From: an uncultured Bacteroidota bacterium
GTDB taxonomy: Bacteria; Bacteroidota; Bacteroidia; Flavobacteriales_F; PHOS-HE28
Direction: 5' to 3'
Length of the DNA: 64,000 nucleotides
Assembly: GCA_902826215.1 (NCBI GenBank)
Contig: CADEDY010000003.1
Coordinates: forward strand, 275,299-339,298
The notes under the pieces are model-generated. The model saw nothing but the letters and a program-made list of their open reading frames with translations. It made no database searches and was not told the origin of the DNA. This document shows positions 25,128-34,098 of the stretch, piece by piece. A program made the position numbers and the translations under genes. Position 1 is the first letter of the stretch. The number at the start of each line of letters is the position of its first letter.

Positions 25128-27428
25128 TCATTGGAAGCGGAACGGTAAGCGTTCCAATAGTGTCCGGAAGTGTTGCTGTTCGGCGTATGCGAGGCGGGCC
25201 GCGAGAGCGTCCGGGGGATCGCCCTCCAGCAGCCAACGATCAAATAGCCGAAGTGCCTCGTTGGGGTCGTCGCTCATGTACACCAGTTCCCGATGGTCCG
25301 TGTATTCGGAGAACCAACTGCAGAAAATGGGTTTGCCCTGCGCCAGGAATTGAACGACCTTCTGGCTGGAGATCCGGTTCGCTGGATGGTCGGGTTGCAT
25401 GTACAGGAAGCCGAATCCGGCCTCTTTGATCAGTGCAGCCAAGCGAGTATATGGCACAGCGCCAACGAAATGTACGTGCGGAAGATCCGGATCCTTGATC
25501 AATCGTTCGCCGATCGGCGAGGTCACACGCGTTGGCCCTACGACCACCCAGTCGATCTCCGGGTGGTTCCTGAACATCGTTTCCCACAATGCGAAATCGT
25601 GACGATCGTTTATGTTGCCGATGTACAGCCCGTATCCCGGCGATGCAGGTCGATCTTCCGCACGGATCGGATCGGGTACGATATCCTCATCGTCCAGGCC
25701 ATGTGGAAGGTGATGCACCGATCCGTTCAGTTCTTGGAAGCGCGGCATCAGGTCTCGAGCGATGCAGAACACGTGATCGCTTCGCTCGGCCAATAGTCGC
25801 TCTCCTCGCAGCCGGAACGCGTGGTCATCGGCGCAGTGGTATACCGAGATCTCCGGTGCCAAGGCATCCAGGTCGGCCAAACGGCTCGGGTCGAAGGTCC
25901 AGAAGAGCGGGGCATCCCAATCGTTCCGTTCCAAGTATTTGCGGATACGACGAGCGATGATGCGATCGTTGAAGGGACCGAGCCTCCCGCCGAGCAAGGG
26001 AATGGCGTTGTTGTAGGAAAGAATGGTTATGCCTTGGGCGGTCGTGCGCTCCCGAATGCGCATGCGCAAGGCGTGCGACGGTCTCCATGGATCCGGGGGG
26101 TCAACGAAGTAGACCTTCCGCTTGGCGGTCAGCGCCAAAGCGTATCGATGCTTGCTGTACCGAGGGCCGTTCCATTCCTCGTTGGAGACGATGAGGATCG
26201 GGCAATTCCAAGGCACGAGGGGCCTTTGGTCGCTATCAGCATCGCGATGGGTCCGGACTTTTTCGGTCGGATCAGGCGCATTGGACAGAGCGTCCAATTG
26301 CTTCAGGATCCGTTCGGTGAGCCTAGCATAACTCACTGCATCCAAATAAGCTTGAACACGGGTTCCATCCACCGCATTCACATTTGCAAGAACCTGGGCC
26401 ACCAGTTCCAAGAAGTGCCCCTCGTCGTGGGCCTTATAGTGCCCTATTCCCTCCAATTCAGGGATGTAGCTATTGTTCGTGGAGACCACAGGCCGAAGTT
26501 GAGCGAGGTAGGTCAAGGTCTTCAGGGGCGTTCTCCCTGCTGCGTTGGGCGTGCTGCGTGAGGGCTCCAGATCGTATGTAAGGAGGCCGATACGCGAGGC
26601 ATGGATCAGGTCCTTCAGGGCATCAGGGTGCAGCACACCAGCATACACCACGTTGGGCATTGCGAACAGCTCGTGCCGGAGCGCGTGCAATTGAGGGTCC
26701 AAGGCGAACCACTTGCCTGCCACGACGATCCGCAGATGAGGCAATGAATTCGCCAAGCGCAGTAACAGCCTATAGTTCACATACTTGTTCACGCCAGTGG
26801 CGAGAACGGCGAAGGTCCCCCACAATTCCCTGTAACCGGCCACAGCATCAGGGTTGTGCATACGGTCTGCGGGCCGCACACCGTGCGGCACCAACATGCA
26901 ATTGCGATTGAAATGACCGTAATAGTTGAGGTACCACGGATTGATCGCCACGACAAGGTCCACGCGCCTTGCGAAGGCAGCATCGTTGGGAAGGTTCTGA
27001 TAGGGGTCCACGACATGGTAGATCGCTCGCGTATCGGGTATCCTCAGAAGCTTGTCGATCAATGGGAGGGTAGGGTGGAAGCTCCAAAGAAGTACTTCAC
27101 CCTCGGGCATCAAACGACGAAGCTTCCGAGCGTTCAACCAGCCTACAAGTCCACCCAAACGTCCGCCGAAGGGTCGCAGCGGGAGGTTGTTACGCATATG
27201 GATAACGCGCACTCCTTCTGGCGTGGTGCGCACCTGAACGCCGATGGAGAACAGGTCAAGGAAACGCCAACGCTCCGGCAGGCCCACGAAATAGACGGTA
27301 TGGCTCTTGGCCAGTTCGGCTGCGTAGTGGTGCTTGGAGTACCACATGTCCGCCCAAGGCTCCAAGGAGAATAGGAAGATGGTACGTGGGGTGGACCTCA
27401 TCGAAAGTCTGCCGGAAGCGGACCGCAC
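25128..27428 (-). CDS. Double-domain glycosyltransferase (two homologous GT-B units, TuaH-like)
   Basis: A 766-residue protein made of two related glycosyltransferase-like halves. In half one (about 15-380), IFLFSLEPW is followed by WYSKHHYAAELAK (Tyr30), VYFVG, a PEGVRVIHMRNNLPL segment and GGRLGG. In half two (about 410-766) the order is the same: ILIVSNEEW, RYSKHRYALAL (Tyr424), VYFVDPP, AQGITILSYNNAIPL and GGRLGP. The corresponding motifs are 394 residues apart. Each half then continues to a C-terminal domain with LPHGLDD or VPHGVRP, so each may be a full GT-B enzyme. Single-unit relatives occur in teichuronic acid and exopolysaccharide loci. An alternative start is 27401. Whether both halves are active is unknown. 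Confidence 0.78.
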   Translation of the reverse strand: MRSASGRLSMRSTPRTIFLFSLEPWADMWYSKHHYAAELAKSHTVYFVGLPERWRFLDLFSIGVQVRTTPEGVRVIHMRNNLPLRPFGGRLGGLVGWLNARKLRRLMPEGEVLLWSFHPTLPLIDKLLRIPDTRAIYHVVDPYQNLPNDAAFARRVDLVVAINPWYLNYYGHFNRNCMLVPHGVRPADRMHNPDAVAGYRELWGTFAVLATGVNKYVNYRLLLRLANSLPHLRIVVAGKWFALDPQLHALRHELFAMPNVVYAGVLHPDALKDLIHASRIGLLTYDLEPSRSTPNAAGRTPLKTLTYLAQLRPVVSTNNSYIPELEGIGHYKAHDEGHFLELVAQVLANVNAVDGTRVQAYLDAVSYARLTERILKQLDALSNAPDPTEKVRTHRDADSDQRPLVPWNCPILIVSNEEWNGPRYSKHRYALALTAKRKVYFVDPPDPWRPSHALRMRIRERTTAQGITILSYNNAIPLLGGRLGPFNDRIIARRIRKYLERNDWDAPLFWTFDPSRLADLDALAPEISVYHCADDHAFRLRGERLLAERSDHVFCIARDLMPRFQELNGSVHHLPHGLDDEDIVPDPIRAEDRPASPGYGLYIGNINDRHDFALWETMFRNHPEIDWVVVGPTRVTSPIGERLIKDPDLPHVHFVGAVPYTRLAALIKEAGFGFLYMQPDHPANRISSQKVVQFLAQGKPIFCSWFSEYTDHRELVYMSDDPNEALRLFDRWLLEGDPPDALAARLAYAEQQHFRTLLERLPFRFQ

Positions 27429-27540
27429 CGGAGGCCGGTAAAACTAAGGATGGGGCCGAGCCAGAGATGGTGTTCCTGTGCATCGGCCGGATCGTTTCCA
27501 GCCGTGCTTCGGAATTCCGATGCGTGCATTCGGGCCGAAC

Positions 27541-28425
27541 TCATAGGCCGATGGAGGTGGCGATCTCTGGCCGACAGATCAGGAAATTGAAGTGAGCACT
27601 TCGCGAAAGTTCGGGCACCTGACGTGGCGGCCAGGTCACCTCATCGATGTTGAAGTACAGGTAGTCGAGTCCGCCGATCAGGTCCATCACTTGTTGGGCC
27701 ACAGTGTCGTTGAGGATCTCGATGAGCATGGTCGGTCGGTCCTTCCGGATTAGGTCGATGAAGCCACGAAGCACCGCAGCCTCATGGGTTTCCACATCGA
27801 TCTTCAAAAGGTCAACCTCGGCGGAACCGATCCGCGCAAGAAGGTCCATCACGGTGACGCACGGTACCTCGACCGGACGCAGCTGGGTACTGGCCTTGTT
27901 CCATTCCGACTCCAGCGAAACGGAGAGAACGTGCTCACTCTCGGGCAGGTCGTACAACGTGGCCGTACCGGTGGAATCGCTCACTGCGGCATGCACGGCA
28001 TGGATACTGCCTGGATTCAGCGCGAAGTTGGCCTGCATCTTCGAAAATACGCGCTGCACGGGTTCTACTGCTGCCACCGTGGCCTCTGGCTGAACGGTCT
28101 TTGCGATCAAGGCATACACCCCGGTATTAGCGCCGATGTCCAGGATCGTATGAGACCGTCGACAGAGCAAGACCCATAAACGTGCGGACACTTTCTCCCA
28201 ACCCTCCAATCCGCGCCAGAATAGCTCGTTCTCGATCACGTATCCGTGGTGGACCATTTTGAAGGATCCGCCCGGAGTGATAGGAACCGTGATCACCCCC
28301 TTGAAGTGCAAGTGCTTGTGGATCCGCTCAGGCACTGGCACGAGTGTGCGCACCAGCGTGAAAAGCGGTTGTTTGAACGGCAATGCGTCATACAGTCGTT
28401 TGGCACCTTTTCGTAGAACGGACAT
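27541..28425 (-). CDS. FkbM family SAM-dependent methyltransferase
   Basis: A 294-residue protein. ILDIGANTGVYALIA is SAM motif I and VAAVEPVQRVFSKMQANFALN is motif II. VDLLKIDVETHEAAVLRGF is the FkbM signature with its DxE pair. FkbM enzymes O-methylate sugars or polyketides. The ATG at 28425 gives the normal family length; a 24-residue upstream extension is unlikely. It is the first gene of the minus-strand block and has a 139-bp divergent gap to the + strand methyltransferase. Confidence 0.88.
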   Translation of the reverse strand: MSVLRKGAKRLYDALPFKQPLFTLVRTLVPVPERIHKHLHFKGVITVPITPGGSFKMVHHGYVIENELFWRGLEGWEKVSARLWVLLCRRSHTILDIGANTGVYALIAKTVQPEATVAAVEPVQRVFSKMQANFALNPGSIHAVHAAVSDSTGTATLYDLPESEHVLSVSLESEWNKASTQLRPVEVPCVTVMDLLARIGSAEVDLLKIDVETHEAAVLRGFIDLIRKDRPTMLIEILNDTVAQQVMDLIGGLDYLYFNIDEVTWPPRQVPELSRSAHFNFLICRPEIATSIGL

Positions 28426-28564
28426 CGGAATGGAACGGTCGGTCAAAGAACGTACACCTGCGCTCACCGTTGCCTTGGAACCCGATGAAAACGTCAACGA
28501 TTCAATGGTGGCATCGGGAACCGGAATTACGGTATCCTTGCAGCCGCGTTAGGCCTGTCCTTCC

Positions 28565-29419
28565 ATGTCTTTCAAACTAACCACCAAACAGAAAGCGCTG
28601 GTGTTCGGGGTCCCGGTCGGGGTCCTGCTGGTCAGTATGGTGGCCTATGGGGTCTGGGGCAACGCTGCACTGCTGGTACCGCCTGTTGGCATCGGTGCAT
28701 TCTTGGCCTATTTGATCGTAGAAACGCGCCACTACAACTTGGGTCTTTTCGTTCGGCAAACGACCGAGAGCAGGGACCACTACCGGCAGGTGGAAGCCAT
28801 TCTAGGGCTCACTTGGGCCATCGACCCGTCCGTGCCGTTGCCGCCTTCGCGAGGATGGGCGGCCTCACCCGACCTCCTTCGGGAGGTGTACCGCAATGTG
28901 CTGGAGGAACCGCCAACCTTGGTGGTGGAGGCCAGCTCCGGTACCTCCACATTGGTGATCGCCTATGCATTGCACCGCTTGGGCAAGGGTCACGTCATCG
29001 CGTTGGAGCACGATGCGTCCTATGCGGAACGTACCCGGAACCATGTGATCCGCCATGGCTTGGAAGGTTGGGCCACCGTGGTCCATGCTCCATTGGTGAT
29101 GCAACAAGTGGATGGAAAGCAGATGCAGTGGTACGATATCCGTGGGGTTGAATTTCCAGCGCCGATAGACCTGCTCGTGGTGGATGGCCCGCCGGATACG
29201 GTCCAACCGATGGCCCGCTATCCGGCCGTTCCACTGCTTCGGTCGCGATTCGGTCAAAGCACGAGGGTTATCTTGGACGATGGATCCAGGGAGGACGAAC
29301 GACGCACAGCTGAACGTTGGGCTGAGCATTTTCATGGAACGAAGGAATTCCTGCAACTGGAGAAGGGGGCATGGCTGCTCCGCTTCGGCTCGGGGCGATC
29401 TCCCGAGGTCAAGCCGTAA
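28565..29419 (+). CDS. Membrane-anchored class I methyltransferase (Methyltransf_24-like)
   Basis: A 284-residue protein. Two hydrophobic stretches (about residues 12-50) predict membrane helices ahead of a soluble SAM domain. VVEASSGTSTLVIAYALHRLG is a variant motif I, VIALEHDASYAERTR motif II, and IDLLVVDGPPDTVQ motif IV. This type of small-molecule/sugar methyltransferase is frequent in glycan loci; the membrane anchor suggests a lipid-linked acceptor. TATCCTTG at 28533-28540 resembles a -7 box, with one mismatch. It is first in a + strand block with a GtrB-like enzyme and a GT-C enzyme. Confidence 0.75.
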   Translation: MSFKLTTKQKALVFGVPVGVLLVSMVAYGVWGNAALLVPPVGIGAFLAYLIVETRHYNLGLFVRQTTESRDHYRQVEAILGLTWAIDPSVPLPPSRGWAASPDLLREVYRNVLEEPPTLVVEASSGTSTLVIAYALHRLGKGHVIALEHDASYAERTRNHVIRHGLEGWATVVHAPLVMQQVDGKQMQWYDIRGVEFPAPIDLLVVDGPPDTVQPMARYPAVPLLRSRFGQSTRVILDDGSREDERRTAERWAEHFHGTKEFLQLEKGAWLLRFGSGRSPEVKP

Positions 29420-29462
29420 GTTCGCCGTGACCAATTGACCGGATCCACCGTTGACGCACCAC

Positions 29463-30449
29463 ATGGACGTTCCAACCGGCCCCGACCATCCACTTGCAGC
29501 CCCATTGCACGTGTGCGTGGTGGTGCCCTGCTACAATGAAGAGGGCGTCATTTCCCACACGGTTGATGTGCTCCTACAGCAATTGGACGCCATGGCCCAT
29601 GCAGGTCTGGCGACTTTGGACAGCCATATCTGTTGTGTGGACGATGGCAGTCGGGACGGAACCTGGCTGGAGATCCAAGAACTGGCAAAGCGCAACAAGC
29701 GCGTGCACGGCATCAAGTTCAGTGCGAACTTCGGGCATCCGAACGCATTGATCGCCGGCCTTTTCGCCAATCAGATGAAGGCCGATGTCCTCATCACCAT
29801 CGATGCAGACCTTCAGGATGATGTGGCCGTTCTCACCGATATGTTGCGGCACCACCATGCGGGTAAGCGCATCGTGTACGGTGTTCGTTTGGAACGGCAG
29901 GTGGACGTGCTACCCAAGCGCATCGCTGCCGAACTGTATTACCGTGCTATGCGGATGATGAATGAGCGAACGGTGCGTGGCCATGCTGATTTCCGCAGCG
30001 CGGATGCCGGGGTGATCGCGGATCTGGAACGTTTCGGGGAAGCCAACCTCTACCTGCGTGGGCTATTCCCACTGATCGGTTACACATCGGCAGAGGTCCA
30101 TTTCGTGCGCAAGGAAAGGCACGCCGGCGAATCGAAATACCCGTATCGCAAGTTGTTGAGCTTGGCATGGGAAGGGATCACCTCCTTCACCACCACACCC
30201 TTGAAAATGGTGTTCGTTGTCGGCCTGCTCATGTTCGTGTTGGCTTCTGGCCTTGGTATTTGGATCGTATGGGCGGCCTTTCACGATCGCCCGATCCAAG
30301 GGTGGGCCAGTTTGGCCTTATTGGTCGTCACCTTCTCATCCATCAACATGATCGGGATGGGGGTGATCGGCGAGTACGTCGGCAAGATCTATAAAGAGGT
30401 GAAACGTCGTCCGCGTTACATCATCGAGAGCACAACGCATGGTGAGTAG
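29463..30449 (+). CDS. GtrB/ArnC-like polyprenyl-phosphate glycosyltransferase (GT2)
   Basis: A 328-residue protein. VCVVVPCYNEEGVI opens the GT-A domain, CCVDDGSRDGTW and ITIDADLQDD give the nucleotide- and metal-binding sites, and two C-terminal helices (about 235-300) match the GtrB/DPMS branch. That branch loads a sugar from an NDP donor onto undecaprenyl phosphate at the cytoplasmic face. The ATG at 29463 is preferred over the TTG 12 bp earlier. The gene overlaps the following methyltransferase by 11 bp, with a GT-C enzyme (the usual consumer of polyprenyl-P sugars) next. Confidence 0.88.
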   Translation: MDVPTGPDHPLAAPLHVCVVVPCYNEEGVISHTVDVLLQQLDAMAHAGLATLDSHICCVDDGSRDGTWLEIQELAKRNKRVHGIKFSANFGHPNALIAGLFANQMKADVLITIDADLQDDVAVLTDMLRHHHAGKRIVYGVRLERQVDVLPKRIAAELYYRAMRMMNERTVRGHADFRSADAGVIADLERFGEANLYLRGLFPLIGYTSAEVHFVRKERHAGESKYPYRKLLSLAWEGITSFTTTPLKMVFVVGLLMFVLASGLGIWIVWAAFHDRPIQGWASLALLVVTFSSINMIGMGVIGEYVGKIYKEVKRRPRYIIESTTHGE

Positions 30450-31182
30450 CACGTCGGATACCGCGTTCAATACCGAGCAGTTCGATGCCATCTACCCGAC
30501 TGGCGTGGAACGGCATTATTGGAACGTGTGCCGCAACGCCGTGATAGCAAAGTACCTGCGCAACGAAGCACCCAAGGGAGCGATCCTCGAGATCGGCTGC
30601 GGAAAGGGCTTGGTGGTGGCGGCCATGTTGGAGCTTGGCATGGATATCCAAGGCGTTGAGCTCGCGGATGTGCCGGTCGTAGCCGAGGCGAAGGATCATG
30701 TCATCGTCGGGAAGGATGTGTTCGATCTGGATCCGAAGCGATTCACCGCCGTGCGAACTGTCATGCTCTTGGACGTGATCGAACACCTGGAGGATCCCGT
30801 GTCCTTCATTCGTCGGATACGCAGCTTCCTTCCGGCGGTCATTTGCATCCTATGCACGGTCCCGGCACGGCAAGAATTGTTCAGTGATCACGATCGCTTC
30901 AATCATCACTTTCGGCGCTACGATCGCGACATGCTTCGTGCGCACATGGACCCTGAAGGCGCACGGGGCTGGTCAGCTTCCTACTTCTTCCATGCGCTAT
31001 ATCCAGCCGCATTGATCCAGCTGCAGCTCAAAGGCGACAGCGGTCGACGATTCACCGTCCCGACCAGCTTCGTGGAGCGCATCGTTCATCGCACATTGGG
31101 CCTTGGCTTTCGATTGGAACATTCCTTTTTGCCAAGCTCTTGGCGCGGCACATCCATCATCGCCGTCGCGATGGATCGTTGA
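30439..31182 (+). CDS. Class I SAM-dependent methyltransferase
   Basis: A 247-residue protein with motif I ILEIGCGKGLVVAAML and the acceptor-side MLLDVIEHLEDPVSFI. This is the Methyltransf_11/23 type. A FNHHFRRYDRDML segment follows, often seen in methyltransferases of glycan clusters. Its first 11 bp overlap the GtrB-like gene, so translation is coupled. It probably methylates a sugar on the polyprenyl carrier or the final glycan; this is inferred from position. Confidence 0.8.
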   Translation: MVSSTSDTAFNTEQFDAIYPTGVERHYWNVCRNAVIAKYLRNEAPKGAILEIGCGKGLVVAAMLELGMDIQGVELADVPVVAEAKDHVIVGKDVFDLDPKRFTAVRTVMLLDVIEHLEDPVSFIRRIRSFLPAVICILCTVPARQELFSDHDRFNHHFRRYDRDMLRAHMDPEGARGWSASYFFHALYPAALIQLQLKGDSGRRFTVPTSFVERIVHRTLGLGFRLEHSFLPSSWRGTSIIAVAMDR

Positions 31183-31202
31183 GCAAGGTTTCCAGGTCCA
31201 CC

Positions 31203-32702
31203 ATGACAACATCCACCATTGGAACATTTCTTCAGAGAGTGAAGGCACGGTTGAACACCGTGAAGGCGCGCAATACACTGCTTGGTGCACATCTCGTGCT
31301 GCTCATCGGCGCCTTCTTCCTTGGGCACACCGAAGCACCTGATCAAGCCACCTACTACGCCTTGGCCGATGGCTTGGCGCAAGGCTCCTATTCGGTCTGG
31401 AACGGCATTCTGGACCCTTCACCGGTGGATCTGTTGCGCACCCATGGGTACCCGGTGTTCCTGATGCTGGTGCGGTCCATTTCCAAGAACCCCACCTTGC
31501 TTTTCGCTTGCCAGTCGATCCTGCACGTGCTCACCATCCTGCTTCTGTTGCGCTTCATCGGATCGGGACCTGAAGGACACCTGCGGCAGTCGTTCTTCCT
31601 GCTTCTCCTTCTTCCTCAGTTCCAGTTGGTATACTATGCTCATCAGGTCTTTCCGGAGACACTGATGGCGACAATGGGTATTTCGTTCGTCCTGCTCATC
31701 ACCGACCCGATCCGAAGTATCCTTAGGACTGTTCTTCTGGGCTTGATCGCTGCAGCGATCTTCTGGGTTCGGCCCGTCATGTTGTTCTTTCCGTTGTTCA
31801 TCCTCCTGCTCGATCTGGTGTTCGCTGCCGGGTCACTGAGGTGGCCCCTGTTGCGTCGAAATGCAGCCATGATGACGATCGCACTGGTGTTTGGACCCTT
31901 GGCCTTCGGATGGTGGAACCTCAAAGCGCACGGCGTGTTCAAGCCCATTCCGCTGAGCGGCAGTTCGGTGAACAGCAATTTGGGCATTTGGCAACTGCGA
32001 TTGCCGGGCTATGGCACCATGCACTATTTCCAGTACAACTACTTCGGTCGTGAAGTACTGCCTTTAGTGAGCGATGATGAAGCGGCTGCCTTCTATACGG
32101 CTTACGAGGACCAGTGGGAGCGTATTGAAACAGAGGCCGCCAGGTCCATGACGGAGGTGGATGTGCGCAACATGCCCGTCATGGCGGAACATCGGACGGA
32201 ATTGTACGCCACCCGGTCACCGGCGTATACCATGGCTTTGGATGACGTCATCGGAAAGGAGAACAAGCAGATGATCCAGGACGAGCCGCTCTACTACCTC
32301 GGCACGCGGTTGTATGCAGCGGTGCGGCTGTGGGTCACCAACATCAACCTGCCGATGGAGAAGGTGGTGTACGAGCCAACACCCGGTGTTCGACCGAAGG
32401 TCGGGAGACCGAACGGCCTATCGGGTTGGGCTTCCGCTCTGGTCCCCTTCCTGATCACGTTCTTCACGTTCGGGATCGGAATTCCCTTCCTTCTCGGATC
32501 GGTGATCGGCTCCTTGCGACGACGCACCGGTCGATGGGCACCATGGCGATACGCGCTGTACATGATCGGCTACGTCTGGGTGGTCCATGTACCGATGTCG
32601 ATCCAATCGCGGTATACGGTGCCGGTACACGCTTTGGCGATCTCTTGCATCGCGCTCTTGCTGGCCGGGGCGATGAGCAGGAGAGTCGAACGAGCTGTTT
32701 GA
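31203..32702 (+). CDS. GT-C-type membrane glycosyltransferase, copy 2
   Basis: A 499-residue multipass protein paralogous to the one at 13274-14713. Shared landmarks in the same order are the acidic loop after helix 1 (DQATYYALADGL), HGVFK followed by an LPGY/IPGY loop, an AYEDQWE helix against DYEQEWT, LYAAVRLWV against LYSAIRLWV, and HVPMSIQSRYT near the C terminus. The ATG at 31203 is used; the upstream alternative adds a strongly basic non-hydrophobic leader. It probably transfers the sugar loaded by the GtrB-like enzyme two genes upstream. Confidence 0.72.
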   Translation: MTTSTIGTFLQRVKARLNTVKARNTLLGAHLVLLIGAFFLGHTEAPDQATYYALADGLAQGSYSVWNGILDPSPVDLLRTHGYPVFLMLVRSISKNPTLLFACQSILHVLTILLLLRFIGSGPEGHLRQSFFLLLLLPQFQLVYYAHQVFPETLMATMGISFVLLITDPIRSILRTVLLGLIAAAIFWVRPVMLFFPLFILLLDLVFAAGSLRWPLLRRNAAMMTIALVFGPLAFGWWNLKAHGVFKPIPLSGSSVNSNLGIWQLRLPGYGTMHYFQYNYFGREVLPLVSDDEAAAFYTAYEDQWERIETEAARSMTEVDVRNMPVMAEHRTELYATRSPAYTMALDDVIGKENKQMIQDEPLYYLGTRLYAAVRLWVTNINLPMEKVVYEPTPGVRPKVGRPNGLSGWASALVPFLITFFTFGIGIPFLLGSVIGSLRRRTGRWAPWRYALYMIGYVWVVHVPMSIQSRYTVPVHALAISCIALLLAGAMSRRVERAV

Positions 32703-32714
32703 GCGATCGCTCAA
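32699..32714. other. 16-bp perfect palindrome spanning two convergent stop codons
   Basis: TTGAGCGATCGCTCAA is a perfect palindrome. It contains the stop codon of the + strand GT-C gene (32700-32702) and that of the minus-strand GT2 gene (32711-32713), so the whole 8-bp intergenic gap lies inside it. As RNA it could form a 5-bp stem only, without a T tail, so it is a weak terminator at best. Confidence 0.6.
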
Positions 32715-33454
32715 GGGTTGTCCGTCGACTTGCGGAAATCACCGCGGGAAAAGTGCTTCTCGATCAAGCAGTAGAGCATGATGAAGAAGTAACGGGATCC
32801 CATTTCCTTGATCTTCAACTTGGAAACGCCGCTCTTCCGATTGTACCATGTATTTGGAACAACGGCATAGCGATAGCCGCGCACAATGGCCTTCAGTGGG
32901 AGTTCGAGGGTCAGGTTGAAGTGCGGGGAGAGGAAAGGCTGAAGGCCCGTGATCGTCTCCTTGCTATAGAGCTTGAAGGCATTGGTGCAATCGTTGTAGC
33001 GAAAGCCGAAGACCAGTCGTACGATGTGATTGGCCATGCGGTTGATCACCTTCTTCACCCAAGGATAATCAACCACACCGCCTCCTTTGGACCATCGTGT
33101 TCCGAAGACACAGTCGAAGCCTTCGAGCAGCTTGCGATAGAACTTGACGAGGTCCTCCGGGCTGTCGCTCAAGTCGGCCATCATGACCGCAACACAATCA
33201 CCGTGGAATGAATTCAAGCCTAATCGCACGGCGTAGCCGAAACCTCCCGGACCGTGGTTGGTCACAACACGCATCGCAGGGAATTCGCTCTGTAATCGCT
33301 CGAGTATCGCCGCCGTGCCATCACTCGAGTGATCATCCACCACGACCGTTTCGTAGGCGATCCCTTCCCGTTCGAGGACCGAATGCAGGCTGCGCAACGT
33401 GGGTTCGATACTACCCTCTTCGTTGTGGGCGGGTATGACAACGCTGAGCTTCAC
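32711..33454 (-). CDS. Glycosyltransferase family 2, dolichyl-phosphate-mannose-synthase-like
   Basis: A 247-residue GT-A enzyme: KLSVVIPAHNEEGSIE, VVVDDHSSDGT and MADLSDSPEDL, the last as in DPM1-type enzymes, then YNDCTNAFKLY. There are no C-terminal membrane helices, unlike the GtrB-like enzyme at 29463. The start is placed at a GTG (33454) that overlaps the upstream stop (GTGA) and lies one residue before the conserved strand; an in-frame ATG at 33502 would lie inside the upstream gene. It is last in a four-gene minus-strand operon with two epimerases and a methyltransferase. Confidence 0.85.
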   Translation of the reverse strand: MKLSVVIPAHNEEGSIEPTLRSLHSVLEREGIAYETVVVDDHSSDGTAAILERLQSEFPAMRVVTNHGPGGFGYAVRLGLNSFHGDCVAVMMADLSDSPEDLVKFYRKLLEGFDCVFGTRWSKGGGVVDYPWVKKVINRMANHIVRLVFGFRYNDCTNAFKLYSKETITGLQPFLSPHFNLTLELPLKAIVRGYRYAVVPNTWYNRKSGVSKLKIKEMGSRYFFIMLYCLIEKHFSRGDFRKSTDNP

Positions 33455-34098
33455 TTGCGGCCGATCAGGAGGAACTGCTTTCCGAAGAAGCGCCACGCCC
33501 AAGGCATGGCGAGATAGGCGCGCACCAAGAAACGGTTCACCGGTAGCCCACCGCGAAACGACAGTGGGAGGAACCGCGGGTGGATGACCTCCACTTCAAA
33601 GCCGGCGCCATACAGGTGCTCTGCAACGCCAAGTTCGGACAACACCACGGTGTGGTCCGCGAAGTCGAAGTACTCGCGAAAGACATATTTGAAATTCGGT
33701 CCCATCACGGCGATCCTTCCGCCCGGCTTCAGGTGGGAGTGGAGCTTAGCGAGGAAGTCGGCCACCTCTTCCTGTGTATGCAGGTGCTCCAGGAAGTTGC
33801 TCACGAACACAGCATCGAAGTGGTTCTTCGGCAGGTCTGCAGTGCGTGTGTCCCCGATCACGATACGCAGGTCCTTGTTGGCGTGTGCGCGAACGAAGGG
33901 TTCGTTGAGGTCGACCGCCCATTTCTCCTTGGCTGGTGCGGCATTGATGAACTCGCACATGCCAGCGGCCGGGTCCAACATCACTTGAGGACGCTTCAGC
34001 CGTTCGTGCAGGAACAAGGCAAGCTCCCCCCAGACCATGTTCCGTTTGGCATGATCGACATCGCGGAAGCGATACGCGTAGATCCTGTCGAGGTCCAT
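33451..34098 (-). CDS. Class I SAM-dependent methyltransferase
   Basis: A 215-residue protein. The ATG at 34098 shares one base with the stop of the upstream epimerase (TGATG) and gives [11 protein letters not shown]; longer frames run back through that epimerase. VMLDPAAGMCEFINAAP is a variant motif I, and AVFVSNFLEHLHTQEEV and LKPGGRIAVMGPN are the later motifs. The C-terminal region, with GLPVNRFLVRAYL, is amphipathic and may contact the membrane. It probably modifies the sugar made by the neighbouring epimerase pair. Confidence 0.82.
   Translation of the reverse strand: MDLDRIYAYRFRDVDHAKRNMVWGELALFLHERLKRPQVMLDPAAGMCEFINAAPAKEKWAVDLNEPFVRAHANKDLRIVIGDTRTADLPKNHFDAVFVSNFLEHLHTQEEVADFLAKLHSHLKPGGRIAVMGPNFKYVFREYFDFADHTVVLSELGVAEHLYGAGFEVEVIHPRFLPLSFRGGLPVNRFLVRAYLAMPWAWRFFGKQFLLIGRK

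Noticed and set aside
32330-33211. A 293-residue + strand frame spanning the end of the GT-C gene and the GT2 gene
   Set aside because: It overlaps two supported genes on both strands, and its product has no recognisable motif.
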